64,000 nucleotides of DNA from Clusia tigrina (lineage: Eukaryota > Arthropoda > Insecta > Diptera > Clusiidae), in contig OV050030.1 of the NCBI GenBank assembly GCA_920105625.2, positions 346,749,477 to 346,813,476 of the forward strand, written 5' to 3'. The position numbers and the translations under genes were made by a program. This document shows, in pieces, positions 32,881 to 44,259 of the stretch. The first letter of the stretch is position 1; every line of letters starts with the position of its first letter. The notes beneath the pieces are model-generated. The model was given only the letters and a program-made list of their open reading frames with translations, made no database searches and had not been told where the DNA came from.

Positions 32881-34619
32881 AGTTGTTTAAAACAATAAGA
32901 GCCACTTTTAGTTGAAAAGAATGTCATTTTCTTGTGGAGTCATATAATTATATTTTGTGAAACCCAGACATTAATGGTTCTACCAAAGAAGAATAAGAAA
33001 AAAGATTCAATTCCCTTCATTTTTATTTACCATTTCGACCATTTTTTTGGTCACACGTATATGAATTTATTGTGTTTGTTGTAAACATATTCCGTATCCC
33101 TGCAGTGAAAATTATAGGCAGTCTTCAAAATATACTACTAAATGTAATAGTAAAAAATGAAGTGGTTAATTTACTAGTTCAAAACTTATCTATAAGATAA
33201 CCAGTTACTGACTGCTGCTGCACTTCATTGCAGTGTATACTAAATTTTTCCTTTCTTGTCAGTTTAATAAAAAAGGAAGTAAAGACAAACATTGGAATTT
33301 GAAGAAAAACAGTTCTTTTTATAATGTCAACCAATTTTTGTAATTCCTGATTTTAGAGATGCATCTTCAAGTTACCGCGTGTTTTAAAATATCCGCAAAG
33401 TGTTCGCAAAGAAAAGTGGAAATGCGGCACCATGAATTAACATGCTGAATTAATACACTCCTCATTTATGCACAAAAATTATTTTACATGTCGAGTACAC
33501 ATTATTATATTATATACATACATATATATGAATTTTACTAGTTGGTTTAACTGCTGGGATGTTGTCTAAAATAGCGAATATTCGGAGAAAAAAATCAGAA
33601 GAAATCAGGGCTACGTTTAAATTAAACTTTTAGGGGGTCACTTCATTTGTATTTTAAAACGAACTGCGAAACTTCTAAAAAAAAAGGTGATCATAAATCC
33701 GAAAAAATTGTATTATTTAATTTGGAGTTGAAAACTTAAATGTTAACAAGTTCATTTAATAAATTATAACTATTCTTAATGTAAAATCTGATCCAATTGC
33801 TTTCCATTGACACTTTTGTTCACTGTAAACGCACCATAGTAATCATAAGTTGTAGAATAATAATTCTTTGGTTTTTTGGCATAATATTATACTACTAATA
33901 ACTAAAATAATTAATAAAAATTATATCAAAATGGGGTCCGACTGCCCCAATAACACTCCTCTGCGTGCATATTTAACTATGGCCATGAACGAATGAAAGA
34001 GCACAGGGAACACCAAACATAGAATAATTAGCAGCATAGTGAAACGAAAATTAAGAAATTGTCGGTCATAAGGGAATTAAACCTTTTTACAGTGTTCTCA
34101 CAAATAACAACAGTTTCAATAATCTCAGAAAAATCTTCAAAAAGGTCACAAATACAGCTAAACGAATTAAGTTAAGAGCTTTATGCTCTTAATTAAACAG
34201 CGGTAGTATTTCTTTCTCTAATAATGACAAAAACAAATTTGTAGTTTATCAAATTAATTTTTTTACTTAAACACAACTGCATTATTTCGACTAGTGGATT
34301 TTGAGGGTTCATTGAAAATGAGAAATTATCAAAAAAATTGTTTGTTTCCAGTTATTTTGAGATGTTGAGTAAATTGAGGAATTACGATAGTTAGAGTTAA
34401 AGGGGATGCACTGTATTTTTACCACTCCATACATCAATTTTAAAACCTCCTCGCACTAGCAGAACTCGCACAAATACATTCATTTCAATTGTCTATTCTA
34501 TATGTTCTTTGGTTCTGCTATTCCATCTTCTCCCAGCTTATTTGTCTGCCTTTCGTATGCCTATATGGTTGTATACATATACATACACGTACATATACAT
34601 ATTTATAAACATATACATA
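32881..34619. other. AT-rich spacer, no feature recognised
   Basis: About 1.7 kb without reading frames above chance, repeats shared with the rest of the window or RNA motifs. The last 60 bp are (CATATA)-like just before the R1-type LINE starts. Confidence 0.45.
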
Positions 34620-35428
34620 TCAGGGTCAGGGGGGATAACCTTAAGGCAAAGCTCCTGACAGCCACTCACCAGGGAGTGGCCAGGACGATCCTTACAGATA
34701 ACTCCCTCAAGAAGACTCACTGCCTCCACGTGGCGACCCTGGGCAATGGTGTGCCAGCACCCGCTGGACACTAGCTGAAGTGAGTAACGAACCAGTCAGC
34801 GATGACCCCGATGGGGCGGTTGGCTGGGCAACGTGGGACACAAATCTACGAGGGACCGACGTGGGACATCGTGGGACGCCGCGGCACCAACGTGGGACAC
34901 CGACGGATCGTCGTGGCATTGCGAAAAACCCAAGAGTGGCAGACCCATGACGGGCCCCATATCTTGGTCAGCGGTACGCCACAACTTGAGGACTGCTGCG
35001 AATTTTGGTAGAGGGCAAGTACGGCCCATTAAGGCCGAGACCGGTAAGGCCTTAATTACGATATACCGGGAAATGTGAGGACTTTGATGCTGCGGGCTGA
35101 CGATAGTGGTATGCTGTCACTTCAGTATGCAAGGGTGAAACGTTGCAGAAATGGCTGGCAGCTTAATGCCACTGTCGCCCCCGTCCCGTTAAAACCATGG
35201 CAGGTCTCGGGGAGCGCTCTATGTCTCGTCAACATTAAGTTGGCAGTGCAGGTTCGGATGTCACATTCCCGATTAACGCTGGTCTGGCACTGAACGTAAG
35301 TACTCATGAGGTCTTACGCGAACCCTTGCATGGCCTCCCTGCTGCGGCATAGATAACCATGGGACCAAGAAAGCAACTGCACAACGATCATAGATAGCGG
35401 CCACGAGCGGGGACCACATTAAAACAAA
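34620..35428 (+). other. 5' leader of the R1-like LINE
   Basis: GC-rich, with repeated GTGGGAC words (34828-34905: GGGACACAAATC, GGGACCGACGTGGGACATCG, GGGACGCCGCGG, GGGACACCGACGG). LINEs of this kind carry an internal promoter in the leader. No frame here is credible as a gene. Confidence 0.55.
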
Positions 35429-36925
35429 ATGTACAACATACAAACACAATGGGGAAAGAAAAATGATGCGGAGAAGGATCCCTTCAGTAAGAGATCCGCT
35501 CTTCCAAGGAGTCCGGAATGGACGAAGGATGTGGTGCGGAGAAATTCACTGGCAGACCCCAGTGAGCTCCGACCTACATCGGCTACGAAAACCGATGCAA
35601 TGGCGCTTCATCCCCCAGACGAAGTCGTTGCTAAAGGCAAGATTGCGGTGTTGGAGTGGCACGTCGAGGCTTTAATTGCCTTCGTGGGGCCACGGCATAA
35701 TATCCACGCGGATATCAAGCGGAAGACGGCCAAAATCCGGGACATTTGCCTCCAGATTCATCATGAGCAGGACGTGGTGATGCTTGAAAATCCATCACAA
35801 TCGGAGCAAGTCGGTAAGGGGACCCAGACTGACAACAAAATGTTGAACAAAGAGGTTCAGGCGGGTAGGCACCTGGTGGACAAGAAGGTCCAAGTTGGTG
35901 CGCCACCACGGGAAACTCCTGCCCTGGTGAAGAGCTTCGCGGCCACGGTGGCAACGCCGAAGCGGCCCCGCGCGTTGGGGGAGGTGGAACCAGCGAGTCC
36001 TAACAGCCTGGTGGTAACCAAAAAGCGGAAAGGAGAGGAGCGGAAGGCGACGACAGAAACAGCGGTAGCCCGGCCGAAGCCAAAGTCCAAGGCGATTAAA
36101 CCCAAATCGGACAAACCAGAGGGGGCAAAAGCAGGGTGGATCACGGTCGGTACTCGCGCCCATGCCAAGCCTAAGGACCTGAAGCCCAGGCAAGTGCGCC
36201 CAGATGCTATAGTGATAAAGGAAACTGGGATGGCGAATTATGCGGAAATCCTCCGGAAGCTCAAAACGGATCCGCAGCTCTCTGAACTGGGAGAGAGCGA
36301 GCGGCGAATTCGCAAAACGGCAAAAGGTGAATTGCTGCTGGAGCTGAGCGCAGCGGCAGATCCAAAGACCCTGCAGTACAGTAAGGCAGTGGTGAATGTC
36401 CCAGGATCCAGTGCGGAGGTGCGTAAACTCACGCAGGAGACGCTGGTGGAGGTAAAGGATCTAGATGAGGTTACCATGGTTGAAGATGTTCATGAGGCGC
36501 TATGTAAACAGCTGAATGTCTCAGAGAGACCTCCCGTGGGTGCAGTCAGAACCCTCCGCAAAGCATATGGGGGAACGCAGACGGCGACCATCAGTTTACC
36601 GCCCCAGGTAGCCGCAACCCTTGTAAAAATCAGCAGGCTTAGAGTTGAATGGACTTCTTGCCATGTGCGTGAGAAGGGGACACCAGTGCGCTGCTACAAG
36701 TGTATGTCGTTTGGTCACATCTCACAGAAGTGCACTAGCAAAGAAGACTGGCGCCACAAGTGCTACAGATGTGGTGGAGAAGGAAACAGCGCCCGTGAGT
36801 GCGACAGGACGCCTGCGTGCGCACTCTGCACAGCCAAGGGTCGTAAGGCCGTGGAGCACCCGACAGGATGCAGCTCATGCTCGTCCTACAAACAAGCCGC
36901 GGGAAAATCCAGACGTAGGAGATGA
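35429..36925 (+). CDS. R1-like LINE ORF1 (Gag-like nucleic-acid-binding protein), intact 498 codons
   Basis: The longest uninterrupted frame in the window. The N-terminal third is charged and probably forms coiled coil, the middle is Lys/Pro-rich with KPKSKAIKPKSDKPEGAKAG, and from about residue 240 there is a folded domain with ANYAEILRKLKTDPQLSELG and RIRKTAKGELLLEL. C-terminal zinc knuckles start at residue 422: CYKCMSFGHISQKC (perfect CX2CX4HX4C), then CYRCGGEGNSAREC (His replaced by Asn), then CALC...H...C. This series is typical of R1/TRAS-type ORF1, which packages LINE RNA. Its stop codon overlaps the ORF2 start (ATGA). Intactness suggests fairly recent activity of the family, although this copy's ORF2 is cut. 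Confidence 0.85.
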   Translation: MYNIQTQWGKKNDAEKDPFSKRSALPRSPEWTKDVVRRNSLADPSELRPTSATKTDAMALHPPDEVVAKGKIAVLEWHVEALIAFVGPRHNIHADIKRKTAKIRDICLQIHHEQDVVMLENPSQSEQVGKGTQTDNKMLNKEVQAGRHLVDKKVQVGAPPRETPALVKSFAATVATPKRPRALGEVEPASPNSLVVTKKRKGEERKATTETAVARPKPKSKAIKPKSDKPEGAKAGWITVGTRAHAKPKDLKPRQVRPDAIVIKETGMANYAEILRKLKTDPQLSELGESERRIRKTAKGELLLELSAAADPKTLQYSKAVVNVPGSSAEVRKLTQETLVEVKDLDEVTMVEDVHEALCKQLNVSERPPVGAVRTLRKAYGGTQTATISLPPQVAATLVKISRLRVEWTSCHVREKGTPVRCYKCMSFGHISQKCTSKEDWRHKCYRCGGEGNSARECDRTPACALCTAKGRKAVEHPTGCSSCSSYKQAAGKSRRRR

Positions 36926-37470
36926 GGTTGCTCCAGCTCAATCTCAACCACTGCGAGGCTGCACAGGATCTCTTGGAGCAGACAGTAAGGGAACAAAAGG
37001 CTGATGTTGCGGTGCTTAGCGAGCCATACCGGCGAAAGCACCAAGGAGTTTGGGCCGAGGACAATACTGGCGGAGCCGCACTGTGGGTGTGTGGAGCCAC
37101 AGCCTTACAACTGAGCAACAAACATAGTAGCGACGGCTACGTCAGAGTGACCATTGGAGGTACCACGGTCTACAGTTGCCACCTTCCACCAAGCCTCACT
37201 ACGAATGAGTTCGAGTCAGTGGTGGACAGACTTACCCTGGATGCGCGAGGCAGGCACCCCGTAGTGATTGCTGGCGACTTCAGCGCATGGGCAAATGAAT
37301 GGGGCTGCGCCCGAACAACGCCAAAAGGTCATATCCTCATCGACGCGTTCACGGCACTTGACGTAGTTCTCATGAACACGGGAGAGGCGACATTCGCCAG
37401 AGGAGGAGCAAGGTCCGTGATCGACCTTAGGTTCCTGAGCAGCAGACTGGTGAGAGGAGCTAAGTGGATT
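36922..37470 (+). pseudogene. R1-like LINE ORF2, truncated endonuclease
   Basis: Starts at the ATG in ATGA, one base before the ORF1 stop, implying stop-restart translation. The APE endonuclease blocks are intact: LQLNLNHCEAAQDLL (Asn), VLSEPYRR (Glu), VIAGDFSAWANEWG (Asp, Asn) and SVIDLRFLSS. The SDH block, RT and the rest are absent: similarity ends near VRGAKWIV, where minus-strand Jockey-like sequence takes over. The frame runs on to 37605 only by chance. Confidence 0.8.
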
Positions 37471-37484
37471 GTGAGTCCCATTTT

Positions 37485-38990
37485 ATTCAAAATGACAGCA
37501 ACATGCGAAATTTTTTTATCACACTTAATATCCATTTATCCAACCAATCGACTGCAAGCTCTTGTAGGTCTCTATATGACACATTGGGGCTTTTATGCGT
37601 GCTAAGGAAAGCTGCATCATCTGCTAAGGTTGATATTAAAACGCTTTAATTCGTAGGCAAGCCGAATGTGAATAAGGTATAGTAATGGGGCAATAACGCT
37701 TCCTTGTGGAACACCCACCAATATTTGCTGCTCTGTGGAACAAGACTGTATGACCTTAATGAACAATTTTCTATTACTCAGGAATCACTCTACGATTTTA
37801 TGTGAATCTGGAGGCAACAAGGTTTTACTTTTGTAGATAAGACTTTTGTGCCAAAATTTGTCGAAAGCCTGAGTTACATCGATAAACATTGCGGAGCTAT
37901 ATATTTTATCTTCATAAGCAGCTCTTATTTCAGTTGCGATGCGATGAACTTTCTCAACTGTGCTATGCTTTTTGCGAAATCCGAACTCGTGATCTGGGGT
38001 GATATTTCTACCAAGAACGGTGACAATTTATGCGGCAGTATCTTTTTAAAAACTTCAGTTAAAGTGCGTAACAAACTGATTGGTCTATATTATGGAGTCA
38101 GCTTGGGATCTTTTCCTGGTTTTGGGGTCATGATTATTTTAGCAACCTCCCAAATTTGGGGCGTCCCAGTATGCCATTAAAGATACAAGAAAGATAAAAT
38201 AGTCATTTTGGGCATGATAAGATTGTGACCCAGAGATTTGCGTGAGATTAAGTCAGACACTATTAGTTTGGTATTAGTATCTGGCTATTTCCTTTAATTT
38301 TTGTTCTTCCAGTGCAATTTTGATACATTTTTCTGCTGCTTTCCATTGTTTTTTCAGATGTGCTACCTGTATTTTTGCCATTCGAGTCTCAGCAACCGTT
38401 TCTGTTTCACAAGAATTTCAATATGAACTGCTGTAAGTAACTTTTTGCATAGGTTTTTTGTAGGGGTTGCGTTTAATGATGCTTGAACCAATGTTGAGTT
38501 AAACTCTAGAAATTTGTCTTCAATCTTTTCTTCAATTTTGAGAAACGGTTTTAGAGAAAGAGGACTGCTGATATATTTCTTATAGGCAAGACAATTTGTT
38601 TTATTAATGGTAAGTTTAGGATTGGCTTTTATATTCTCGTGGAAACTATATACATTTTGGGTGAATGATCAGATATGTCGCCTCTTTTAATATTCTTTAA
38701 AACCCCAAAGTCGAGGAGCTCTGGTATTTTCCGGGAAATTTTTCCTCTTGAAGTCCTTATTTTATTTCATCTGGATCCACTTTATCTTCATTTCCCTTAA
38801 TGATGACGATCTGACCCTTACTGCTTTTCAACTGATACGTGTAGTACGCCTTGTCATCAGAAAAATTGACAACGGCATGATAATTTTTCTAAATGTTAAT
38901 TTCGTCGTCTTTTCTAAATGTTAAATCGTCCTTTTTGAGAGACGGATAACATTGAATTAAATGAGTAAAACTCTTTACGAAATATATGTG
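37485..38990 (-). pseudogene. Jockey-like LINE C, left (minus) copy
   Basis: Read from the right: ORF1 remnant (TYQLKSSKGQIVIIKGN-like), a linker (KQKRLLRLEWQKY), then RT blocks YRPISLL, EISPQITSSDFAKSIAQLRK, SAMFIDVTQAFDKF-like, GVPQGSV and LADD at 37617-37628, followed by SLDKWI. The whole endonuclease region is missing between ORF1 and the linker in both arms, so that deletion predates the duplication. Stops throughout. Ends abruptly at about 37485 against the R1-like LINE. Confidence 0.75.
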
Positions 38991-39879
38991 AGATTTTTGC
39001 ATGTATATTAGTGGGGGCTTGGGTGTAGCAGGGGATTGTTGTGAGAAACCAAACGTGAACAGCAACGTTAAAGATAGTTAGCAACAATTAGATTAGGAGA
39101 CCATCTGGATGCTGCAACCGAGAGACGAGGAATGAAAGATGCTCAACACTTTGCTACACAAGAGCGGGAAGAAGAAATAGTTCATCAATTTGGACACCAT
39201 TAAATTTGTTCACCACTTTAATTGCGTTTAGTGCACTATATAAGTAAACCTAAGAAACTAATAAATTTTGCCAACTACAAACACGGAGCAGTGTAAACTT
39301 ATTTTAAGTATTTCAAAATTGTAAAATTGCCATTGTTAATGTAAACTACTGCGAGCTAAGTAATTTTGAATATTATGAGCCAATTTTCACAAATTTTTAA
39401 ATCAAAAGCAGTACAATTATTTTGAATGAACTTACCAAGGCTGTGACAAGAGAAACTATTTTGCTAGCACCACAGAGAGACATGGGGGAAAAAACGTCCA
39501 AAATAGAGCAGCCGGCGACTTATGTAGTAAATGAAGTGGAGGTAATAGTGTCAAACTTAGATTCCAAGGTGTATTTAAACGTCATAGATTTGCTACTTCT
39601 TGCCCAATTCTAAGTTCAAAGAACGAATGCCGATGATAGCCATTGATATGTCATTCCAATTCAAATAATTGCAGTTTCCAGTACGATTGGCAATGACAAT
39701 CAACAATGCAAAATACCATTCGCTATAAGTTTGTGGATTAAATCCATGTTTCGTACATGAAACAACAGACTTATTCGTTTACACACCAAACAGTCGCACA
39801 AAGAAGGTTGTCAATTTACAAGCATTCGAATAAATTTTCATTTAATTTTCATTCTCTTTTTCAATTAAAAATATTTAAA
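38991..39879. other. Unassigned part of left arm, possible solo LTR
   Basis: Repeated in inverted form at 43353-44250. Contains TATATAAG (about 39238), AATAAATTT (about 39265) and a stretch starting TGTTGTGAGAAACC (39047), which together resemble an LTR, but no partner copy or boundaries prove it. The 63-codon frame at 39422 is present in both arms only because the DNA is nearly identical. Confidence 0.35.
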
Positions 39880-40448
39880 ACGAGTACAGAAGTCTGAAGT
39901 CGGGTTAGACCAACTTCGAAATACCCTTTACCTTTTCTTGTGCGTGCAAGTTCAACAATGGGGATGTTTTCTTCATAAATCATCATTAGGAGCATATTCA
40001 CGGGCTGTAGAAAAAACACGCCAATTTTTTGTGTGGTGTTTAATGTTAGTACCCGCAACATTCCTGTGAAATTTCGTTGATAAATCTTTAATAGGAACAC
40101 AGTAATGATTTTTGGCTTATTGTGGGCGTGGCAGTTGTATTATGATCTCCATATTCTGCACACACACTATTATGGACCCCATGTATATTTTTGCAAATTT
40201 TTATTCCGATGGCATCAAGACGAGCATAGGTAGGCTAATTTTAATTTTAGACCCGAAAGTTCCGTATATCAAAAGTGGGCGTGTCGTTTCTCTTATCAGC
40301 CCCATTTGTTGCAGATAGATTTATAATGTCCACATGTTCCTTCTCGTAAAATTTCGTCAGTAAATCTCTACCAGATCTTAAGTTATTAATAGTGGGCGTG
40401 GCAGTTAATATATACCGCCCACTTTTTGCACAGTGTTTGGTAGGACCC
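39880..40448 (+). repeat. GGCGTGGC-rich repeat, copy D, cut by BEL LTR
   Basis: Starts GAGTACAGAAGTCTGAAGTC like copy B and runs through GTGGGCGTGGCAG (40124), GTGGGCGTGTC and GTGGGCGTGGC to GGTAGGACCC, where the BEL LTR begins at 40449. The 3' part of the repeat is absent. Confidence 0.8.
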
Positions 40449-41076
40449 TGTTTGGGAGTTTTTATACCCAAACAACATTTTTATGGGTATTCGCATTTAT
40501 CCCCATTTAATTCTAAAATCCCCACTCTGGTCAGCACTGCAGCCTCATCACCATCTTATATGCTTGCATTAGCAACAGCACTAACGGCTTCCTGGTTGCT
40601 GTTTTGTTATTGTTTCATTTGCCTTACAATTTGTTGTTACTTTTCTTCGCGAAGAAGATTTAAATACTTTTTGCATGTTTTGCTTTAAGTAAAGTGACTG
40701 AAAGTTTTTGTTGCTATTTTTTTTATAGAAGGTTCTTGAAGAGTTTTGACAGAGGTAAAAAGAGCAGTTGGTGACAAGAATGTGATGTGAATGTGTGTAA
40801 AATTTTTAGCTCTCGCAGCAAATATAATAAATTAAATTTAAATAAAAATAAAAATTGTAATTAAAATAAATTAAAGTAACTGAATAAATATTTGAAATAG
40901 CGGATATTAAAATTAAGAATGTAACTGAAATACATACAAAGAAAAAATATTAATTAAATACACTAGTCTGCAAAATTTTAGACTAAAAACTATGAAAAAA
41001 TAAAATATGAGAAATCTTTGAAGCTCACTTCTTATGAACCCCTTGTTTAATTTTTCGAGAAGAAAACTCTCCTACA
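40449..41076 (+). repeat. BEL 5' LTR
   Basis: 628 bp, starting TGTTTGGGAGTTTTT and ending CTCTCCTACA. Flanked on the left by GGTAGGACCC of repeat copy D. Its inverted partner spans 42276-42781 with no net indel over 506 bp but at least four base differences in the part compared. Confidence 0.8.
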
Positions 41077-41083
41077 TTAAAAG

Positions 41084-41101
41084 TGGTGCCGAAACCCGGG
41101 A
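41084..41101 (+). promoter_or_regulatory. BEL primer-binding site
   Basis: TGGTGCCGAAACCCGGGA lies 7 bp after the LTR end and begins with TGG, as needed to pair with a tRNA 3' end. The tRNA is not identified. Confidence 0.6.
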
Positions 41102-41218
41102 TCTGTCCTCGTGCTGACACAAATCTCTTAAATTCTTAACCTAAAATTACTGCCATCGTGCAACGGATAACATAACCTATTTTGTTGCATCGAATTTCGA
41201 GCTCAAATTCACAACAAA

Positions 41219-42096
41219 ATGGAGTCAATTGATGCTGCAATTGAAGAACAAAAAGGTAAACACAAACATATTCAACGTTTAAATACCTCTTTTGCTACTA
41301 AACCGAATGAAGCCACAACTAAGGGGTATGTACAAACCGTTTTGGAGGATTTGGAACAAAACTTTCGTTTGTTCAAAGCTGGTCACGACCAAGTTATGTT
41401 CAATGTACGGGAAAACTCGATTGCTGAAAAGGATGTGCCATACCTAAGTATCGATGTGTATTATACATGTTATGATACATATATTTTATTAAAAACAACT
41501 TTACTTGATTTGATTCTCCACAGACTCCAACCGTCCGTTCCAGTACTTTCGCCACAAGCAGCCGAAATGAAACGTTCATCGCTGGAGCCATACTGCCAAA
41601 AATTAACCTGCCGACATTGTCTGGAGATTATCTCGAGTGGATTTCGTATCGAGACACATTTTTATCGCTTGTTCATCACAGACCCTCGCTTACGAATATT
41701 CAAAATTTTTATATATACAAAGCTCGTTCAATGGTACACCTCCTTAGATTGTCAACGAATATCCAACTGCTGATTCTAGCTACGATATTGCGTGGGAAGC
41801 ACTCGAGAGGAGATTTCATAACGAAAGGAAGCTTGTCGATCAAATTCTTAACCGCCTGTTTTCAATCCCGCCTCTGTCAGGTAATGTGCAATCAGTAAAA
41901 CAGTTACTTTATACCACCAGAAGTGGCTTAGCTCAACTTAAAGCACTTAAAATTGACACCACTACATGGGATTCGATCTTAGTCTACATGACGTCACAAA
42001 AGCTTGATGTTCAAACTCGTAAGGAGTGGGAGCTGTCCCTTAAAGCTAATACAACGATACCACCCATCAAAGAAATGCTTGTCTTTTTAGAACATA
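41219..42096 (+). pseudogene. BEL gag, C-terminally truncated
   Basis: From ATG at 41219: charged N-terminus (KGKHKHIQRLNTSFATKPNE), then, after frame changes near 41610 and 41720-41890, the conserved BEL Gag core: LSGDYLEWISYRDTFLSLVH, YDIAWEALERRFHNERKLVD, LFSIPPLSG, LYTTRSGLAQLKAL, TWDSILVYMTSQKLD and IPPIKEMLVFLE. The zinc-knuckle end and all of pol are missing because the frame runs into LTR sequence at 42097. An AT-rich segment near 41455-41520 looks inserted. Confidence 0.75.
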
Positions 42097-42781
42097 ATAG
42101 CGGATATTAAAATTAAGAATGTAACTGAAATACATACAAAGAAAAAATATTAATTAAATACACTAGTCTACAAAATTTTAGACTAAAAACTATGAAAAAA
42201 TAAAATATGAGTAATCTTTGAAGCTCACTTCTTATGAACCCCTCGTTTAATTTTTCGAGAAGAAAACTCTCCTACATTAATATTTTTTCTTTGTATGCAT
42301 TTCAGTTACATTCTTAATTTTAATATCCGCTATTTCAAATATTTATTCAGTTACTTTAATTTATTTTAATTACAATTTTTATTTTTATTTATATTTAATT
42401 TATTATATTTGCTGCGAGAGCTAAAAATTTTACACACATTCACATCACATTCTTGTCACCAACTGCTCTTTTTACCTCTGTCAAAACTCTTCACGAACCT
42501 TCTATAAAAAAAATAGCAACAAAAATTTTCAGTCACTTTACTTAAAGCAAAACATGCAAAAAGTATTTAAATCTTCTTCGCGAAGAAAAGTAACAACAAA
42601 TTGTAAGGCAAATGAAACAATAACAAAACAGCAACCAGGAAGCCGTTAGTGCTGTTGCTAATGCAAGCATATAAGATGGTGATGAGGCTGCAGTGCTGAC
42701 CAGAGTGGGGATTTTAGAATTAAATGGGGATAAATGCGAATACCCATAAAAATGTTGTTTGGGTATAAAAACTCCCAAACA

Positions 42782-43352
42782 GGGTCCTACCAAACACTGT
42801 GCAAAAAGTGGGCGGTATATATTAACTGCCACGCCCACTATTAATAACTTAAGATCTGGTAGAGATTTACTGACGAAATTTTACGAGAAGGAACATGTGG
42901 ACATTATAAATCTATCTGCAACAAATGGGGCTGACAAGAGAAACGACACGCCCACTTTTGATATACGGAACTTTCGGGTCTAAAATTAAAATTAGCCTAC
43001 CTATGCTCGTCTTGATGCCATCGGAATAAAAATTTGCAAAAATATACATGGGGTCCATAATAGTGTGTGTGCAGAATATGGAGATCATAATACAACTGCC
43101 ACGCCCACAATAAGCCAAAAATCATTACTGTGTTCCTATTAAAGATTTATCAACGAAATTTCACAGGAATGTTGCGGGTACTAACATTAAACACCACACA
43201 AAAAATTGGCGTGTTTTTTCTACAGCCCGTGAATATGCTCCTAATGATGATTTATGAAGAAAACATCCCCATTGTTGAACTTGCACGCACAAGAAAAGGT
43301 AAAGGGTATTTCGAAGTTGGTCTAACCCGACTTCAGACTTCTGTACTCGTTT
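42782..43352 (-). repeat. GGCGTGGC-rich repeat, copy E (inverted mate of D)
   Basis: Mirror image of copy D at very high identity. Not an independent insertion: the same truncation by the BEL LTR at GGGTCC is present in both. Confidence 0.85.
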
Positions 43353-44250
43353 ATATATTTTTAATTGAAAAAGAGAATGAAAATTAAATGAAAATTTATT
43401 CGAATGCTTGTAAATTGACAACCTTCTTTGTGCGACTGTTTGGTGTGTAAACGAATAAGTCTGTTGTTTCATGTACGAAACATGGATTTAATCCACAAAC
43501 TTATAGCGAATGGTATTTTGCATTGTTGATTGTCATTGCCAATCGTACTGGAAACTGCAATTATTTGAATTGGAATGACATATCAATGGCTATCATCGGC
43601 ATTCGTTCTTTGAACTTAGAATTGGGCAAGAAGTAGCAAATCTATGACGTTTAAATACACCTTGGAATCTAAGTTTGACACTATTACCTCCACTTCATTT
43701 ACTACATAAGTCGCCGGCTGCTCTATTTTGGACGTTTTTTCCCCCATGTCTCTCTGTGGTGCTAGCAAAATAGTTTCTCTTGTCACAGCCTTGGTAAGTT
43801 CATTCAAAATAATTGTACTGCTTTTGATTTAAAAATTTGTGAAAATTGGCTCATAATATTCAAAATTACTTAGCTCGCAGTAGTTTACATTAACAATGGC
43901 AATTTTACAATTTTGAAATACTTAAAATAAGTTTACACTGCTCCGTGTTTGTAGTTGGCAAAATTTATTAGTTTTTTAGGTTTACTTATATAGTGCACTA
44001 AACGCAATTAAAGTGGTGAACAAATTTAATGGTGTCCAAATTGATGAACTATTTCTTCTTCCCGCTCTTGTGTAGCAAAGTGTTGAGCATCTTTCATTCT
44101 TCGTCTCTCGGTTGCAGCATCCAGATGGTCTCCTAATCTAATTGTTGCTAACTATCTTTAACGTTGCTGTTCACGTTTGGTTTCTCACAACAATCCCCTG
44201 CTACACCCAAGCCCCCACTAATATACATGCAAAAATCTCACATATATTTC
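43353..44250. other. Unassigned part of right arm
   Basis: Inverted mate of 38991-39879; see there for the possible LTR signals. No independent feature. Confidence 0.4.
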
Positions 44251-44259
44251 GTAAAGAGT

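Larger units (their letters stand above)
34620..37485 (+). mobile_element. R1-like LINE, 5' half
   Basis: GC-rich unit starkly different from the AT-rich flanks. 34620-35428 is a long 5' untranslated leader. ORF1 (35429-36925) is intact and ORF2 begins with a 4-bp overlap, but ORF2 stops in the endonuclease domain where the inverted duplication begins near 37485. The gene arrangement and zinc-knuckle series fit the R1 clade. No rDNA flank is visible, so it is not an R1 at its usual 28S site. Confidence 0.8.
37485..40954. repeat. Left arm of a large inverted duplication
   Basis: Matches the reverse complement of 42276-45129 and then 51484 to about 52120. Coordinate sums stay at 83230 to 83224 over 38095-40954, so there are only about six net indel bases in 2.86 kb. 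Identity is very high in 39400-40954 (for example, a 63-codon stretch at 39422-39613 is identical in 43616-43807) with clusters of differences near 38590-38650 and 38890-38945. Confidence 0.9.
40449..42781 (+). mobile_element. Rearranged BEL element at the centre of the inverted duplication
   Basis: Order: full 5' LTR (40449-41076), primer-binding site, gag (41219-42096), a 180-bp fragment of the LTR's 3' end (42097-42276, matching 40897-41076), then an inverted LTR lacking its last 122 bp (42276-42781). Pol is absent. The gag-LTR and LTR-LTR joins show short microhomology (ATAG and ATTA), as expected of end joining rather than normal retroelement integration. Confidence 0.8.

Noticed and set aside
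34796..35293. Small frames in the GC-rich leader of the R1-like LINE
   Set aside because: Overlap on both strands without motif; position fits untranslated leader.
35715..36193. Minus-strand frames of 79-132 codons opposite R1-like ORF1
   Set aside because: Shadows of GC-rich coding sequence; no domain, and ORF1 on the plus strand has clear zinc knuckles.
39422..43807. 63-codon frame conserved at 39422-39613 and 43616-43807
   Set aside because: Identity reflects the near-identical inverted arms, not selection on a protein; no recognisable motif.
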